A stretch of DNA of 64,000 nucleotides, taken from contig NZ_BQHW01000025.1 in NCBI RefSeq assembly GCF_021602025.1, positions 43,846 through 107,845 on the forward strand, written 5' to 3'. A program made the translations under genes and the position numbers. The notes beneath the pieces were generated by a model that saw nothing but the letters and a program-made list of their open reading frames with translations, ran no database searches and was not told the DNA's origin. Below are positions 24,710 through 33,901 of this stretch, in pieces (the first letter of the stretch is position 1; the number at the start of each line of letters is the position of its first letter). Source of the stretch: Pseudomonas ceruminis. Lineage in GTDB: Bacteria > Pseudomonadota > Gammaproteobacteria > Pseudomonadales > Pseudomonadaceae.

Positions 24710-25734
24710 GCAGCGCCCCACTGTTCAAGCAACCCGGCATGACCTGCCAGCTCCTTCACCAGCCAGTAGGGGTTGTTCGCCTTGGCGATGATCGAACGAA
24801 GCAGCTCGGTGTTATCAAGGCGCGTCAGCAACTCGGTCAAGGGTTGCGTATAAAGTGCTCGGGTTAAGGGTGTTTCCCGCACGTGGTCGACCAGCCGTTG
24901 CCAGTCGACACGGTCAAAGTGAATGTTGCCTAGGCACTGATTCTCGATGCCATAAAGGTATATGTCACCACTAGGCTTCACCGTGACATCCAAGCCGTTG
25001 GCCTGCGGCGGTTTGTTCAGGCTGCCGAAGGTGAAGGGCTTGTTGACCTTGGACTCGATCGCCTCGATGTAGCCCAACATATCCAGATAGCCGGGGGCGG
25101 TTCCCGGAGCAGGGTGTACGAGGTTCTTGTAGTCGATGCCGAAGCACTCGCCGCCTGCGACCAGTACGTCTTCCAGCACACTGCGTGGCTCAATGGTTGC
25201 TTCAATGCCCCAGTGGAGCAGTTCGGACCTTAAGTACGCGCGAGTGAAGTCGCGATCGGTGTCGATCGAGCGGAACGAGAAACTGAGCCCGGGCGGTCGC
25301 CGACGCCGCAAATAGTCCAGACTAAAACCATGAGCCCGCCATTTGAGCTTCTCGATATGATGACTGTCGGCACTGAGGCGGATGTTGCAGGTGTCACCAT
25401 TGCCCATGACAATTTGGTTCGTCGTATCGTAGAAATCCGCCATCTTGTCATGTGGATAGAACCCGCTGGTGATGAATTCGAAGCACTTGCCGCCTTCGGA
25501 TAACCCGAGAATCTCATGGAACACTTTGGCGTTGTTGAGTGGCTCGCCTTCACCACTGATGGAGATGCGCTTGACCTCCGAAGCATTGATCAGCCTGGCA
25601 AGGTTCTCCCGAGCCAGCGTTGATAGCTCCATGCTGATACCCACCTTGTGCTTGTCGGCATACATACAGAAGGCACAGCCGATTCCGCATATCTGGGTGA
25701 TGTCGATGTAAAGAAGATGACCTTCGAGATCCAT
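24706..25734 (-). CDS. Radical SAM enzyme
   Basis: The 342-aa protein from MDLEGHLLYIDITQ has the radical SAM cluster motif CGIGCAFC (C-x3-C-x2-C at residues 16, 20 and 23) and a GGE-like SAM-binding segment (ISISGEGEPL). Later parts (TVKPSGDIYLYGIENQCLGNI) resemble the C-terminal region of peptide- or metabolite-modifying radical SAM proteins; too few cysteines follow for a standard SPASM domain. The frame is open to 25872, but the extension is not protein-like and ATG 25734 places the motif at a normal distance. It is the first gene of the coupled radical SAM-PHP-PRTase-GT operon. The reaction cannot be told from sequence. Confidence 0.8.
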   Translation of the reverse strand: MDLEGHLLYIDITQICGIGCAFCMYADKHKVGISMELSTLARENLARLINASEVKRISISGEGEPLNNAKVFHEILGLSEGGKCFEFITSGFYPHDKMADFYDTTNQIVMGNGDTCNIRLSADSHHIEKLKWRAHGFSLDYLRRRRPPGLSFSFRSIDTDRDFTRAYLRSELLHWGIEATIEPRSVLEDVLVAGGECFGIDYKNLVHPAPGTAPGYLDMLGYIEAIESKVNKPFTFGSLNKPPQANGLDVTVKPSGDIYLYGIENQCLGNIHFDRVDWQRLVDHVRETPLTRALYTQPLTELLTRLDNTELLRSIIAKANNPYWLVKELAGHAGLLEQWGAA

Positions 25735-25982
25735 GTCTGATGACTCTGTAAGCCCAGCGCCAGCAGCGCGAGGAGCTGTCCTAAAGGAAGCGTAACGCTG
25801 GCCACGTAAGGCCGCGCTCCGTATGCAAAAAGGGGATTCAGGCCAACCCCAGGACGGGACATTGACCTCCAATTACTGGATCTGCACCCAGTGCGGACGA
25901 ACGAGGCGGTTCAGTATCCGGTGCTCTTACCACAGACTACTCCGAGTATTCCGTAAATTGCGCCGTATCTATCGCGAGCCAA

Positions 25983-26936
25983 TTAGCCCACTCGGCAGAA
26001 CGCCAATCCTTGATACCCGGCCGGACTATTCAGAATTGGCAGATCCAATTGTTCATCGCGCATAAACTCCAGCTGCATAACGTTGCCGCGGATGATCTCG
26101 TGTGCACCGACGGCTTGCTCAGCGATGCTAAGCAAGCGAGCATGGTTCGTTTCGCCTTGCTGGCCCGCCATTAGCCGCAGCGCCGGATTTTTCAGGCTTT
26201 GCTGCAGCCGCTGACCGAACCTGGTATGACGTTCCTTGAACTCATTGGCGAGATGCACCGCCAGATCCATTTCCCCCAAGCGAGCCAGCACCTGCAACCG
26301 CCCCTGGGCAGACATCACCCAACCCCGGTAAGCGGCCGCGAACTCGCCGGGCTGCAGATACTCAAACGAACGCTCACTCACATGCTGCAATAGTCCACCA
26401 AAGTAACTTTGGCTCTCTGCGAGCTGGCTGTTAGCAATACCGAGCTGCTGCTGCTGCATCGCGGCATTACGATACAGTCCAGCCTCACTTACCTGCTGCA
26501 AGGAGGCATGTAAAGGAGCCAGCCGGCTGATCATCTGCCTGACATCTAGCCACTCGACACCCTGCCGAATATCGTCGAGCTTGCTATCCATGTGTCTCAG
26601 CTGGTTCTCGATACCCTGCAGTTTGTACAGCGTGAGCGCAAAGCCCGCGACACTGACCGCCAGGTTGGCCACCTGTAGCCCCATGATCATCTGCTGTTGC
26701 ACACCGAGCATTTGCAGTTGCTCAGCCTGCTGACGCAGCAATTGGGTGTGCTCGGCTCCCTGTTTGAGCAACTGTTCGGCAGTATCGCGTTCCAGCAGCA
26801 CACCTTCCTGCAGCCACATCACGATCTGTTTGTCACCCACTCTGCGGATAACGCCACCGATACGTTCATAAACACCGTTTCTCAGCCCCTCGGCAATCGC
26901 CTCCGGCACATCGAAGATTATATTTAGCTCAGCCAT
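25983..26936 (-). CDS. Coiled-coil, probably membrane-associated protein of unknown function
   Basis: The 317-aa protein from MAELNIIFDVPEAI has a short N-terminal region, a glutamine-rich coiled coil (residues about 50-90, QLLKQGAEHTQLLRQQAEQ), one hydrophobic segment (MGLQVANLAVSVAGFALTLY) that could cross or enter the membrane, and a helical C-terminal half. I do not recognise a family. Its start overlaps the 3' end of the downstream UPF0174-like gene by 8 nt, so it is the last gene of the XRE-led cluster. About 250 nt to its right end before the radical SAM gene hold no gene. Confidence 0.55.
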   Translation of the reverse strand: MAELNIIFDVPEAIAEGLRNGVYERIGGVIRRVGDKQIVMWLQEGVLLERDTAEQLLKQGAEHTQLLRQQAEQLQMLGVQQQMIMGLQVANLAVSVAGFALTLYKLQGIENQLRHMDSKLDDIRQGVEWLDVRQMISRLAPLHASLQQVSEAGLYRNAAMQQQQLGIANSQLAESQSYFGGLLQHVSERSFEYLQPGEFAAAYRGWVMSAQGRLQVLARLGEMDLAVHLANEFKERHTRFGQRLQQSLKNPALRLMAGQQGETNHARLLSIAEQAVGAHEIIRGNVMQLEFMRDEQLDLPILNSPAGYQGLAFCRVG

Positions 26937-27699
26937 CGAAAGCTCCATTCATGAAATCAGTCGCTGCCTCGGCACGAGTCTTGAGACGCAGCATGGCGAT
27001 TTGCAACACGCAAGGGATGGTGACCCTGCAAGCTGGGCCGGCAAGATCCATGGCGGTCCAAATACCGGCTATCACCCAGCCGACCGGCCCGGCTAGCGCG
27101 GCGACAGCCCGACCGCCAGCGAAGGTTCCCCCTGCAACCACCGCACTGCGCAGCCCGTGCCCAAGCAGCTGCTGAGCCATCGAGTTCACGATCACCGTCG
27201 AAGTGCGATAGAGGATAAGGCGCGCTACGGCCGGCACTACCAGCCCACTCAGTGCTGAACCATTCAGCAGAGCCGTCATCTTGGTCTTGTCTAGCCCCGC
27301 TTCGCGCAGAATCACTTCCAGCTCGCGCCGATCCTCGCCCGACGACTTCTCCAACGCCTGACGGAGGATCGACTGCACCATCGCCTCCTCCAGTTCAATG
27401 AGCTCCATCGAGCCAGCCCCCTTGACCTTGAGCTTGCTGGCAACATCCCGGACCACCTCTGTGTAGGAAGGCCCGCTCTTACGCCACAGGTTGACGAAGC
27501 TGTTCCCGCCGAACAGCCGCAGCTCATCAAGGATTGAACTGGCATAGCGGCGGTGTTCCGGGTGGTTACGCTTGAAGTCCACTTGCTTCGACAGCGACTC
27601 GGTATTGGCCTTGAGGATGTATTCCACCAAAGGCTCCAGATCATCATTGCTGGCACGCTCCAGAAGCTGGCGGGTATTGCTGATATCGATGACGGTCAC
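26929..27699 (-). CDS. UPF0174/YaaW-like protein (paralogue 1)
   Basis: The 256-aa protein starts at GTG 27699, with GGGAG nine nt upstream. It resembles the YaaW/UPF0174 (DUF3944-associated) family: an N-terminal LLERASNDDLEPLVEYIL motif, FGGNSFVNLWRKSGPSYTEVVRDVASKL, and a glycine/alanine-rich hydrophobic C-terminal region (GGTFAGGRAVAALAGPVGWVIAG) ending PCRVTIPCVLQIAMLR-like. It is a clear paralogue of the protein at 28008-28835. The function of the family is unknown; the hydrophobic tail suggests membrane insertion. It is flanked by a 47-aa membrane peptide and a coiled-coil protein in one cluster. Confidence 0.7.
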   Translation of the reverse strand: MTVIDISNTRQLLERASNDDLEPLVEYILKANTESLSKQVDFKRNHPEHRRYASSILDELRLFGGNSFVNLWRKSGPSYTEVVRDVASKLKVKGAGSMELIELEEAMVQSILRQALEKSSGEDRRELEVILREAGLDKTKMTALLNGSALSGLVVPAVARLILYRTSTVIVNSMAQQLLGHGLRSAVVAGGTFAGGRAVAALAGPVGWVIAGIWTAMDLAGPACRVTIPCVLQIAMLRLKTRAEAATDFMNGAFDG

Positions 27700-27839
27700 T
27701 ACAGAGACTCCCTTTTTCTACCGGTAGGCATCCTGACTAATCAGTCCTGCTCTATGGGTCAGCGCGGCCAGTCGGCTCGCATGCTCATTACCGTACATAG
27801 CTAATCCCTAATCGTTTACTCAACTCACCTGGAGCACAT

Positions 27840-27983
27840 TCACGCATCAGTGTTTGAGCTGCTTTTCCCAGCGGAATAGGCCGCTTTACCTGCTAACTGC
27901 AATGCGACAACCACAACTGCACCCGCAGCGAAGCAGATGGCATTGGTGAGCAAGAACTCCAACGGGGAGATAGTAGGATTCAT
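27840..27983 (-). CDS. Small 47-aa single-span membrane peptide
   Basis: A short frame starting MNPTISPLEFLLTNAICF, with AGGAG 8 nt upstream, encodes one hydrophobic helix (AICFAAGAVVVVALQLAG) followed by a small polar tail (KAAYSAGKSSSNTDA). It lies between the two UPF0174-like genes on the same strand, 24 nt after the stop of the first. The good ribosome-binding site, the helix and the position support a real gene. It could be an antitoxin-like or accessory subunit of the two paralogues. Confidence 0.6.
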   Translation of the reverse strand: MNPTISPLEFLLTNAICFAAGAVVVVALQLAGKAAYSAGKSSSNTDA

Positions 27984-28007
27984 GAGAGACTCCTTCGGGC
28001 GTGGACA

Positions 28008-28835
28008 CTAATCGTGAATGGAATGCGCTAGGCGATTCACCAGCCGTGCGCCACAAGTGCTACAAAATTTACTACCTGCAGGAATCGACGCGTGGCATTC
28101 AGGGCACCCGTCCTTAAGCAGCATTCTCTGGCGCATGTGGCCAATCTGGATGACGCATGGCACCGTCACACGGTAGGCCGGGCTGGCCAACTCGAAGGCC
28201 GTCCAGATGCCTGTAATTGCCCAGCCGACGGGCCCTGAGAGAACCGCCAACCCCCTGCCCATGGCCGCGCCCCCGGCAAATGCAACACCCCGGCCGACCA
28301 GGCTGCTCATCGTTGCGCTGGCAACTACTGCGGCAAGCCGGTAGGCAGTCGAGCTGGCACTCAGGCTGGTGATCAGCGCTGCCAGGGCAGCCGCACCCAT
28401 TCCCGGACGGTAGCTGGTCCCCATCGACTCAAAGAAGGTTTCTTTGTCTTCCTCGCTCATGTGACCAAGCGACTGCTCGACCACCTTGGCGATGATGGCC
28501 ATTTCCATCTGCGCGCAATCCCCCGGGCCGACCGTTGAGACACCCACGTGAGAGGCAACATCGCTCAGCAGTTCTACATAAGACACGCCGCTGCCGCCCC
28601 GGAACAGGTTCATCAACGAGTTTCCGCCAAACCGTGTGAGCTCTTCGGCGACCAATGCGCGCTCGTAGTCGCCGACTTCACCATCCTTCGCCCCGGTCAG
28701 TTGGCGGCAAATCGCTGAGGACAGCGAGATCCGCCCCTTACCGTTGTCAGTAATGACGTCGATCAGCAGCTTGATATCGTCTGAGCTTGCACTAAAGAGC
28801 ACGTCTGCTAAGTCAGCGTCTTGAATGACCGACAT
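28008..28835 (-). CDS. UPF0174/YaaW-like protein with C-terminal zinc ribbon (paralogue 2)
   Basis: The 275-aa protein parallels the one at 26929-27699: LFSASSDDIKLLIDVITD, FGGNSLMNLFRGGSGVSYVELLSDVASH, and the hydrophobic segment GGAAMGRGLAVLSGPVGWAITGIWTAFELASPAYRVTVPCVIQIGHMR. It adds a C-terminal zinc ribbon (CPECHASIPAGSKFCSTCGARL region, two CxxC pairs) that the paralogue lacks. The start has GGAG upstream. Two diverged family members side by side suggest a hetero-oligomer. No enzymatic motif was seen. Confidence 0.72.
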   Translation of the reverse strand: MSVIQDADLADVLFSASSDDIKLLIDVITDNGKGRISLSSAICRQLTGAKDGEVGDYERALVAEELTRFGGNSLMNLFRGGSGVSYVELLSDVASHVGVSTVGPGDCAQMEMAIIAKVVEQSLGHMSEEDKETFFESMGTSYRPGMGAAALAALITSLSASSTAYRLAAVVASATMSSLVGRGVAFAGGAAMGRGLAVLSGPVGWAITGIWTAFELASPAYRVTVPCVIQIGHMRQRMLLKDGCPECHASIPAGSKFCSTCGARLVNRLAHSIHD

Positions 28836-28865
28836 ACTCCAATTCCTCTTGAATGTTTGGATGGG

Positions 28866-29486
28866 CTAGTCGCTGATGCTAGGGTCATATGGCGTTCCTC
28901 GACTCACCAGCGCACCAGCGACGGAAGCCAATGCGACGCGAGGTAGGGCTGCACTGACGGTGCGGAGCATCAAAGCATTTAGCTTGAGACAGGCACGCCG
29001 CCGCCATTCATCTCTCGCAGCAACGCGCTTCACTTCTTGGGTCGACCCAACACCCATAGGCCTGGTATCGGGGTGCACCTTGCACTCGCGGAGTACCTTT
29101 TCCACAGGGCTTCCAAAGTCCAGCTGACCATCACGCTCTAGCTTCGCCGCCGCCTCCAAGTAGTCGCGAATGCTGCCTATGGCATGAGCCAGCTCAGCCC
29201 AATCCTGCGGCCGCATGAGTAGGAAGGCAGGGGGGACACCCAGGACATAAGCGATCCGCCCAAGAGTTTCGAGGTCTGGATTAGCTGCCGCCTCACCACA
29301 CGGGGACTTCAACGCGCGGAGAGTGCTACGAGCGACACCTGTTTCACGTTGTATCTGGGTTGCGGTCATTGGCCCAGCAGTGCCGTTTTCACGCTGCTTG
29401 CCAGCAACAGCTAGGACAGCGCGAAGGTTGTCGCTGAAATGATGGCCCAACGCTTTGGGCGAGCCATCTGGCTGGTTTTTCTCCAT
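28866..29486 (-). CDS. XRE-type transcriptional regulator
   Basis: The 206-aa protein has an N-terminal helix-turn-helix: NLRAVLAVAGKQRENG, then MTATQIQRETGVARSTLRALKS and NPDLETLGRIAYVLGVPPAFLLM. This is the standard Cro/CI layout. The C-terminal half is helical and unrecognised. It starts with GGGAG upstream and precedes the UPF0174-like gene by 30 nt, so it probably controls its own cluster of UPF0174, membrane-peptide and coiled-coil genes. Confidence 0.8.
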   Translation of the reverse strand: MEKNQPDGSPKALGHHFSDNLRAVLAVAGKQRENGTAGPMTATQIQRETGVARSTLRALKSPCGEAAANPDLETLGRIAYVLGVPPAFLLMRPQDWAELAHAIGSIRDYLEAAAKLERDGQLDFGSPVEKVLRECKVHPDTRPMGVGSTQEVKRVAARDEWRRRACLKLNALMLRTVSAALPRVALASVAGALVSRGTPYDPSISD

Positions 29487-29654
29487 AGAAATCTCCCGTG
29501 TAGCGATGACGGAAGACTAAATGCGGCAAAGAGCCATCACAACACATGAAGGAGCGCGCACGCTCCAGTTGCAGAAAAAATGAAGTGACAGCGCTCCGAA
29601 AATATTGCTTCAACTCCATCCATGACTGGTTCAATTCCCGCACCGTGAGTTCAA

Positions 29655-31457
29655 TCAGCCTTTAATCGGCAACGCCCAGCCTCTACGACCCTGCGTCCGG
29701 AAATCGTACTTTCCTCCCAAAAGCTGCTCATATTGGCGCCGCCCCTTGGGGCCACGCAGGTAGCGAACCGTCCCACACGAGTCACATTCTGCCCTGAATC
29801 CAGCCGGACTCTGGAAAATCAAACGCCCCTGTTTTTTGCATACGGGGCAGCACTGCAAATAAGCAAGTTCCTGGTTGCGCTCGAGCAACTCAGAACCAAG
29901 CCGAACTGCATTGGCGGACTTCAATGCCGCATGAAGATCCGAAAGGAGGCCATCCCCTAGCATGTCTCGAACTTGCATCGTTTTGGTTTGTAGGTCGACT
30001 TGCAATGCCGACGCACCCTTGGTCAGGCTGATTGCTACTGTCGGAATTTTCTCTAGCAGCCGACCATAGCTCTCCAGCAAAATGCGTTGCAGAGTTTGGT
30101 CTACTAACAAGCCAAATCGTTCTTCGCAGTACATATCTGAAGGTGAAAGTGGCACCCACTGCCCCAGAAAGGCATCTCCCTGAAGATCGTGACCTATAGC
30201 AGGCCAGGCGATATACCGATTGGAAGGTACCTCCACCTCTGGTTCGTGATCAGTTGTCAGCCAGGGTACAACCGTCAGCAGTACTTCTTCGCCAGAAGCG
30301 CGTGGAATTAGTAACTCCCATTCCAATCTCTTCTGACGGAGCTGCAGAGTTTTACCGGCCCAAATACCTTGATCCCTGCCACCAAGGTAGGGATGCAGTG
30401 CTCTGCGCAGGACAAGCCCTGCGTAACGTGAGTAAGCTTGAGCAAGATTTTGGTTCCGCTTAAAGCGCTCCTCTGCGTCTACAGTAGCACCGGCGTGGGT
30501 CTTGCCAAGGAGCTCCCATAGAGTGGCCACATGCCTGTAATGTGGGTCGTGGCTGAGGATGTTGGTACGGTGTAACGCACTCGCAACCCGAGCATTGCGA
30601 TCAACGAGTGTGTAGAGGCCGCTTTGCCGCAACCCACAAATGGTTTTATGCAGAATTTCTAGTTTGTGTAGGTTTTCATTTAATACCTTGAAAGCCTTCC
30701 CTGTAGAACTCTGGTCAAAGGTCATACCCCAGATATCGCACACAGCACGGGCAAGCCGGTGATCAATATCTGCTGACTTGTAAAACTCCATCGCTTGCTC
30801 AAGCGTCGCCTTCAAACTGCCAAGTGTTGAAAGGCGGGCCCGCACATACCTATCTGCTTCGTCGAGTAGCCTTGCATAGAGACGGTTTTCGTAAATACCG
30901 TAATCATCCTTACTGAATCGAGCCATCACCTTTCGTGGGATAACACCACTCAGCGTCTGTCGCTGCCAGCACTCCGAATGGGACGCAAGATGGACCAGCG
31001 CTCCTCTGGACAACCTACGTGCACGAGCAATATCGGTGACCTCATCCTCATAGTGCATGTCCAGCCGCGGGCGTTGAGAAATTCGATGAAGATGGCCTTC
31101 ACGTAGTACCTCCAGCAGCCTCTCCTCAAACGGTTGGAGATGCCCTTGATCATCGACAATCGCAGCCGGCATAAGCGGGGATATCAATGCGCCAGCCTGC
31201 TGGAGATCGGCATCTATGGTGGCTATGGCTTTGAACAGAAGGTCGTTGCTCGCAGCATCGACTTGGTTGGGCAGGATGAACGAGCGAACCTGATCATTGA
31301 GCTGGCAGCGCTGTCCGTCATCGCCCACCAAAATGCCCGAGAAATTGGGCGTATGACCATTCAGGGTCAACCCGGTGGTATCTGCCCAATACCGACCAGG
31401 TACCACCTTTTCCGGAAGCTCACTCAGCTCCTGACCTGTCAGCCTGTCCAGCCACAT
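29655..31457 (-). CDS. DUF2357 protein (McrC-like partner of the McrB-type ATPase)
   Basis: The 600-aa protein is of the DUF2357 type found next to McrB-like AAA ATPases. Visible parts are an N-terminal beta region, YEDEVTDIARARRLSRGALVHLASH followed by RKVMARFSKDDYGIYENRLYARLLDEA (the family core), and a C-terminal zinc ribbon (CCPVCKKQGRLIF and AECDSCGTVRYL). DUF2357 proteins are predicted to carry a PD-(D/E)XK-like nuclease; I could not assign those residues with confidence. The start overlaps the McrB-like stop (TGATG). It is the last gene of the seven-gene TerY-P-type operon and is probably its DNA-acting end. Confidence 0.75.
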   Translation of the reverse strand: MWLDRLTGQELSELPEKVVPGRYWADTTGLTLNGHTPNFSGILVGDDGQRCQLNDQVRSFILPNQVDAASNDLLFKAIATIDADLQQAGALISPLMPAAIVDDQGHLQPFEERLLEVLREGHLHRISQRPRLDMHYEDEVTDIARARRLSRGALVHLASHSECWQRQTLSGVIPRKVMARFSKDDYGIYENRLYARLLDEADRYVRARLSTLGSLKATLEQAMEFYKSADIDHRLARAVCDIWGMTFDQSSTGKAFKVLNENLHKLEILHKTICGLRQSGLYTLVDRNARVASALHRTNILSHDPHYRHVATLWELLGKTHAGATVDAEERFKRNQNLAQAYSRYAGLVLRRALHPYLGGRDQGIWAGKTLQLRQKRLEWELLIPRASGEEVLLTVVPWLTTDHEPEVEVPSNRYIAWPAIGHDLQGDAFLGQWVPLSPSDMYCEERFGLLVDQTLQRILLESYGRLLEKIPTVAISLTKGASALQVDLQTKTMQVRDMLGDGLLSDLHAALKSANAVRLGSELLERNQELAYLQCCPVCKKQGRLIFQSPAGFRAECDSCGTVRYLRGPKGRRQYEQLLGGKYDFRTQGRRGWALPIKG

Positions 31458-33901
31458 CAGCTAACGCCTTCCAGTCGACGAATGTCATTTTCTAGCAGTT
31501 CAACACAGCTTTGCGGTACACCTTCAAGACCTGCTTCATCCCAGAAAGTAAGCAGCCCTTCCTGGAGGTTTTTTAGTGCATCAAGGCTCACGTCGTATCG
31601 GCCGGTAACCTTACCCTTACGCATCACACGCGTGGACAATAGGTGATCAAGAGCTTCTGCCTCAGATCCTCCCGCAGCTTTAATCACAGGAATAAAGCGC
31701 ATCGCTTGCTTCTCGAAACGATTACCCCAACCTAAGCCAAAATCCTTTTCCAATCGCGTGGTCAGGCCGTCATTACTGAGCCACCCCAACAACTCAGCGA
31801 CTTCCTGCCGATGTTTATTGCATGCCTCGTCGAAGGCTTTGTTCAGAGAGGCATACGAGAAACTTGCGGGGTCGTATTGTTTGATACTGAAGCGGTGGTC
31901 CTGCTTCGGCAGGGTCATCACATGCGCGCGGTCATAGGTTTTATCAGCCAACTCATTGGTTGTTTCGTCATGGTTGGCGGTACCGATAAACCAGACGTTG
32001 CTAGGCACAAGAATCTTGCGCCCATCACGCAGCATGACAGGCGCATTGGGCATGGCCGTCTCTGCAAGGCTGATCAGACGCTCATCCCGATTGTTTTTCT
32101 CAAGAGCCGAGAGAAACTCTGCAAAGTACTGCTCGGGGCGAGAAAGGTTCATCTCGTCGAGAAGAATCACATTACAGGTATCTCTCCAGCGCGGTGTTTG
32201 CGCCTTATAAAGGGCTTGCAGACAATCCTTCTCGTAGAAACGTCGCTCAAAGGCGTTGTAGTGGCCGAGCAAATCATCCCGATCACGCCAGCCCGCCTGG
32301 ACGGCAATATCGGTACAGAAGCCACCCATGGCCTTGGCAAAAGCCTTCGCCAGACTGGTCTTACCCGTACCACTGATGCCCTGGAAGACATGCAGCTGAC
32401 TCATAGCCAATCCGCCTAGCAGCAGGCGAATATCTTCAAGGGGATAAAACAGCTCAACCTGCTCTTCCGCCGTAGCAATACGATGCTGGAGCTCTTCAGC
32501 AAACTGTTTGAGTCCAGGCACGGACTCGTGCTCCATGCTTGCTCGATATTCCTTTCCAGAATCCATCAGCGACATGGCTGGGAAAGGCGTCTGAGTCTTC
32601 TGGGCACTGGTTAACTGCTCTATGCGGCTTTCCAGATCATCAATGTGCACAGTCAGCGTGTTTTTATGCTGCTCAAGCACACGCTTTTCCCGAGCCACAG
32701 CCTCAAGCTCAGTTGAAGCAACACGCTTGCTACTCAACTCGCGCCGCGACTCATCCAACTCGGGTCTTATCACAGCAAGATCACGCTCGAGATCCGCCTT
32801 GCTGCTGCGCAGATAGTCGATTTCACGCTGAAGCTCGGAAGTATCCGACTGCTCCAAACTGCGTTTCAGCATTGCGTTCTCACGCTTTAACTCATCGAGT
32901 TGTCCCAAGATATCCGCAGCGGATTGATCTCCGAGTGCCTGCGCCAGTTCCTGCAGGTCAGCGAGTTTCTCTTTGAGTTCATCGGCCTTATTCCAGGCCG
33001 ACTCGCGCTGGCTTTCAAGTTTTGCTATTGCACGCTCGTGGCTTGCGCGCTCAGCTTCCATTTCAGCTGCAACACGTTGTTCAAGGTTGGCTTGCGTAGC
33101 TTTGATATCAGCCCACTCGCGATCCATACGACTGCGCGCACGATCAAGCTCCATCTTGCTCTGCTTGATTTCATGTTCACGATCATCGAGCTGCTTTATG
33201 CGCTCAGATTCTTCCTCGGAGCAGTTATATTTGATCTCTGCCAAGCGTCGGGCAGCTTGTGCCAGCTCGGCATCAAGCTTGCGCTTTTCATCCTGCAGCT
33301 CTCGTAGTGAGCTTTCTTGCTGCTTGATAAGTTGTTGTTGACGCTCCTCAAGCTGGCGCAAGGCCTGTTCATTCTGCTCGACAAAACCCGCCTGAGCGTT
33401 GGCTTCGCGCAGGTTAAGTGAGCGCTCTGCATCCAGCAGCTCTGATTTCTGACGCGCCAGTTGGGCCTGCTCGTCTTCAAAGGCAGCCTTTGCTTGATCA
33501 AAGGCTGCCTTTGCAGTCGCGAAAGCATCCTGTTGCTCTGCAAGTGCCTGCTCCCTTGAGCCAATACCGGCGACTAGGTTGTTGGCCTGATCCCAGCGCT
33601 CTGCATACTCCTCGTGTAAACGCTCCTTGAGCTTAACCAGCTCTTTGCAGAAATCGGCAAATCGCTCAATCCAGCGCGCTAGATCGGTGTCACCTTCGGC
33701 CTGAAACCTTTCAAGCACACTAAGTAACCAGTCCTGATCCACATGGATACTCATGCTCATATCAAACGACTGGTAAACCTTGGAGGCGCTCTCAAATGAA
33801 GCCTCCCAAGTATGAAGCTGCTTCTCCAGCGAAGGACGTGATACTGCAGCTGCTGCAGGCACTTGTTGAGGGCCAAATTTATTCGCGCTCTTCTTCCCCA
33901 T
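31457..33901 (-). CDS. McrB-like AAA ATPase with long N-terminal coiled coil
   Basis: The 814-aa protein has about 450 residues of coiled coil (EQALAEQQDAF..., LRELQDEKRKLDAEL and similar heptads) followed by an AAA+ domain of the McrB/dynein-like group. That domain shows Walker A (FQGISGTGKTSLAKAF), Walker B (VILLDEMNLSRPEQYF) and a sensor block (NVWFIGTANHDETTNELADK). McrB uses GTP, but nucleotide choice is not readable here. ATG 33901 is favoured over 33910 because AAGGA is correctly spaced and it overlaps the upstream stop as TAATG. The ATPase probably acts with the DUF2357 protein as a motor-nuclease pair. Confidence 0.85.
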   Translation of the reverse strand: MGKKSANKFGPQQVPAAAAVSRPSLEKQLHTWEASFESASKVYQSFDMSMSIHVDQDWLLSVLERFQAEGDTDLARWIERFADFCKELVKLKERLHEEYAERWDQANNLVAGIGSREQALAEQQDAFATAKAAFDQAKAAFEDEQAQLARQKSELLDAERSLNLREANAQAGFVEQNEQALRQLEERQQQLIKQQESSLRELQDEKRKLDAELAQAARRLAEIKYNCSEEESERIKQLDDREHEIKQSKMELDRARSRMDREWADIKATQANLEQRVAAEMEAERASHERAIAKLESQRESAWNKADELKEKLADLQELAQALGDQSAADILGQLDELKRENAMLKRSLEQSDTSELQREIDYLRSSKADLERDLAVIRPELDESRRELSSKRVASTELEAVAREKRVLEQHKNTLTVHIDDLESRIEQLTSAQKTQTPFPAMSLMDSGKEYRASMEHESVPGLKQFAEELQHRIATAEEQVELFYPLEDIRLLLGGLAMSQLHVFQGISGTGKTSLAKAFAKAMGGFCTDIAVQAGWRDRDDLLGHYNAFERRFYEKDCLQALYKAQTPRWRDTCNVILLDEMNLSRPEQYFAEFLSALEKNNRDERLISLAETAMPNAPVMLRDGRKILVPSNVWFIGTANHDETTNELADKTYDRAHVMTLPKQDHRFSIKQYDPASFSYASLNKAFDEACNKHRQEVAELLGWLSNDGLTTRLEKDFGLGWGNRFEKQAMRFIPVIKAAGGSEAEALDHLLSTRVMRKGKVTGRYDVSLDALKNLQEGLLTFWDEAGLEGVPQSCVELLENDIRRLEGVS

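Noticed and set aside
24706-25734. Prokaryotic viperin
   Set aside because: The cluster motif is CGIGCAFC in a different sequence context; the typical viperin blocks are absent and the neighbours differ.
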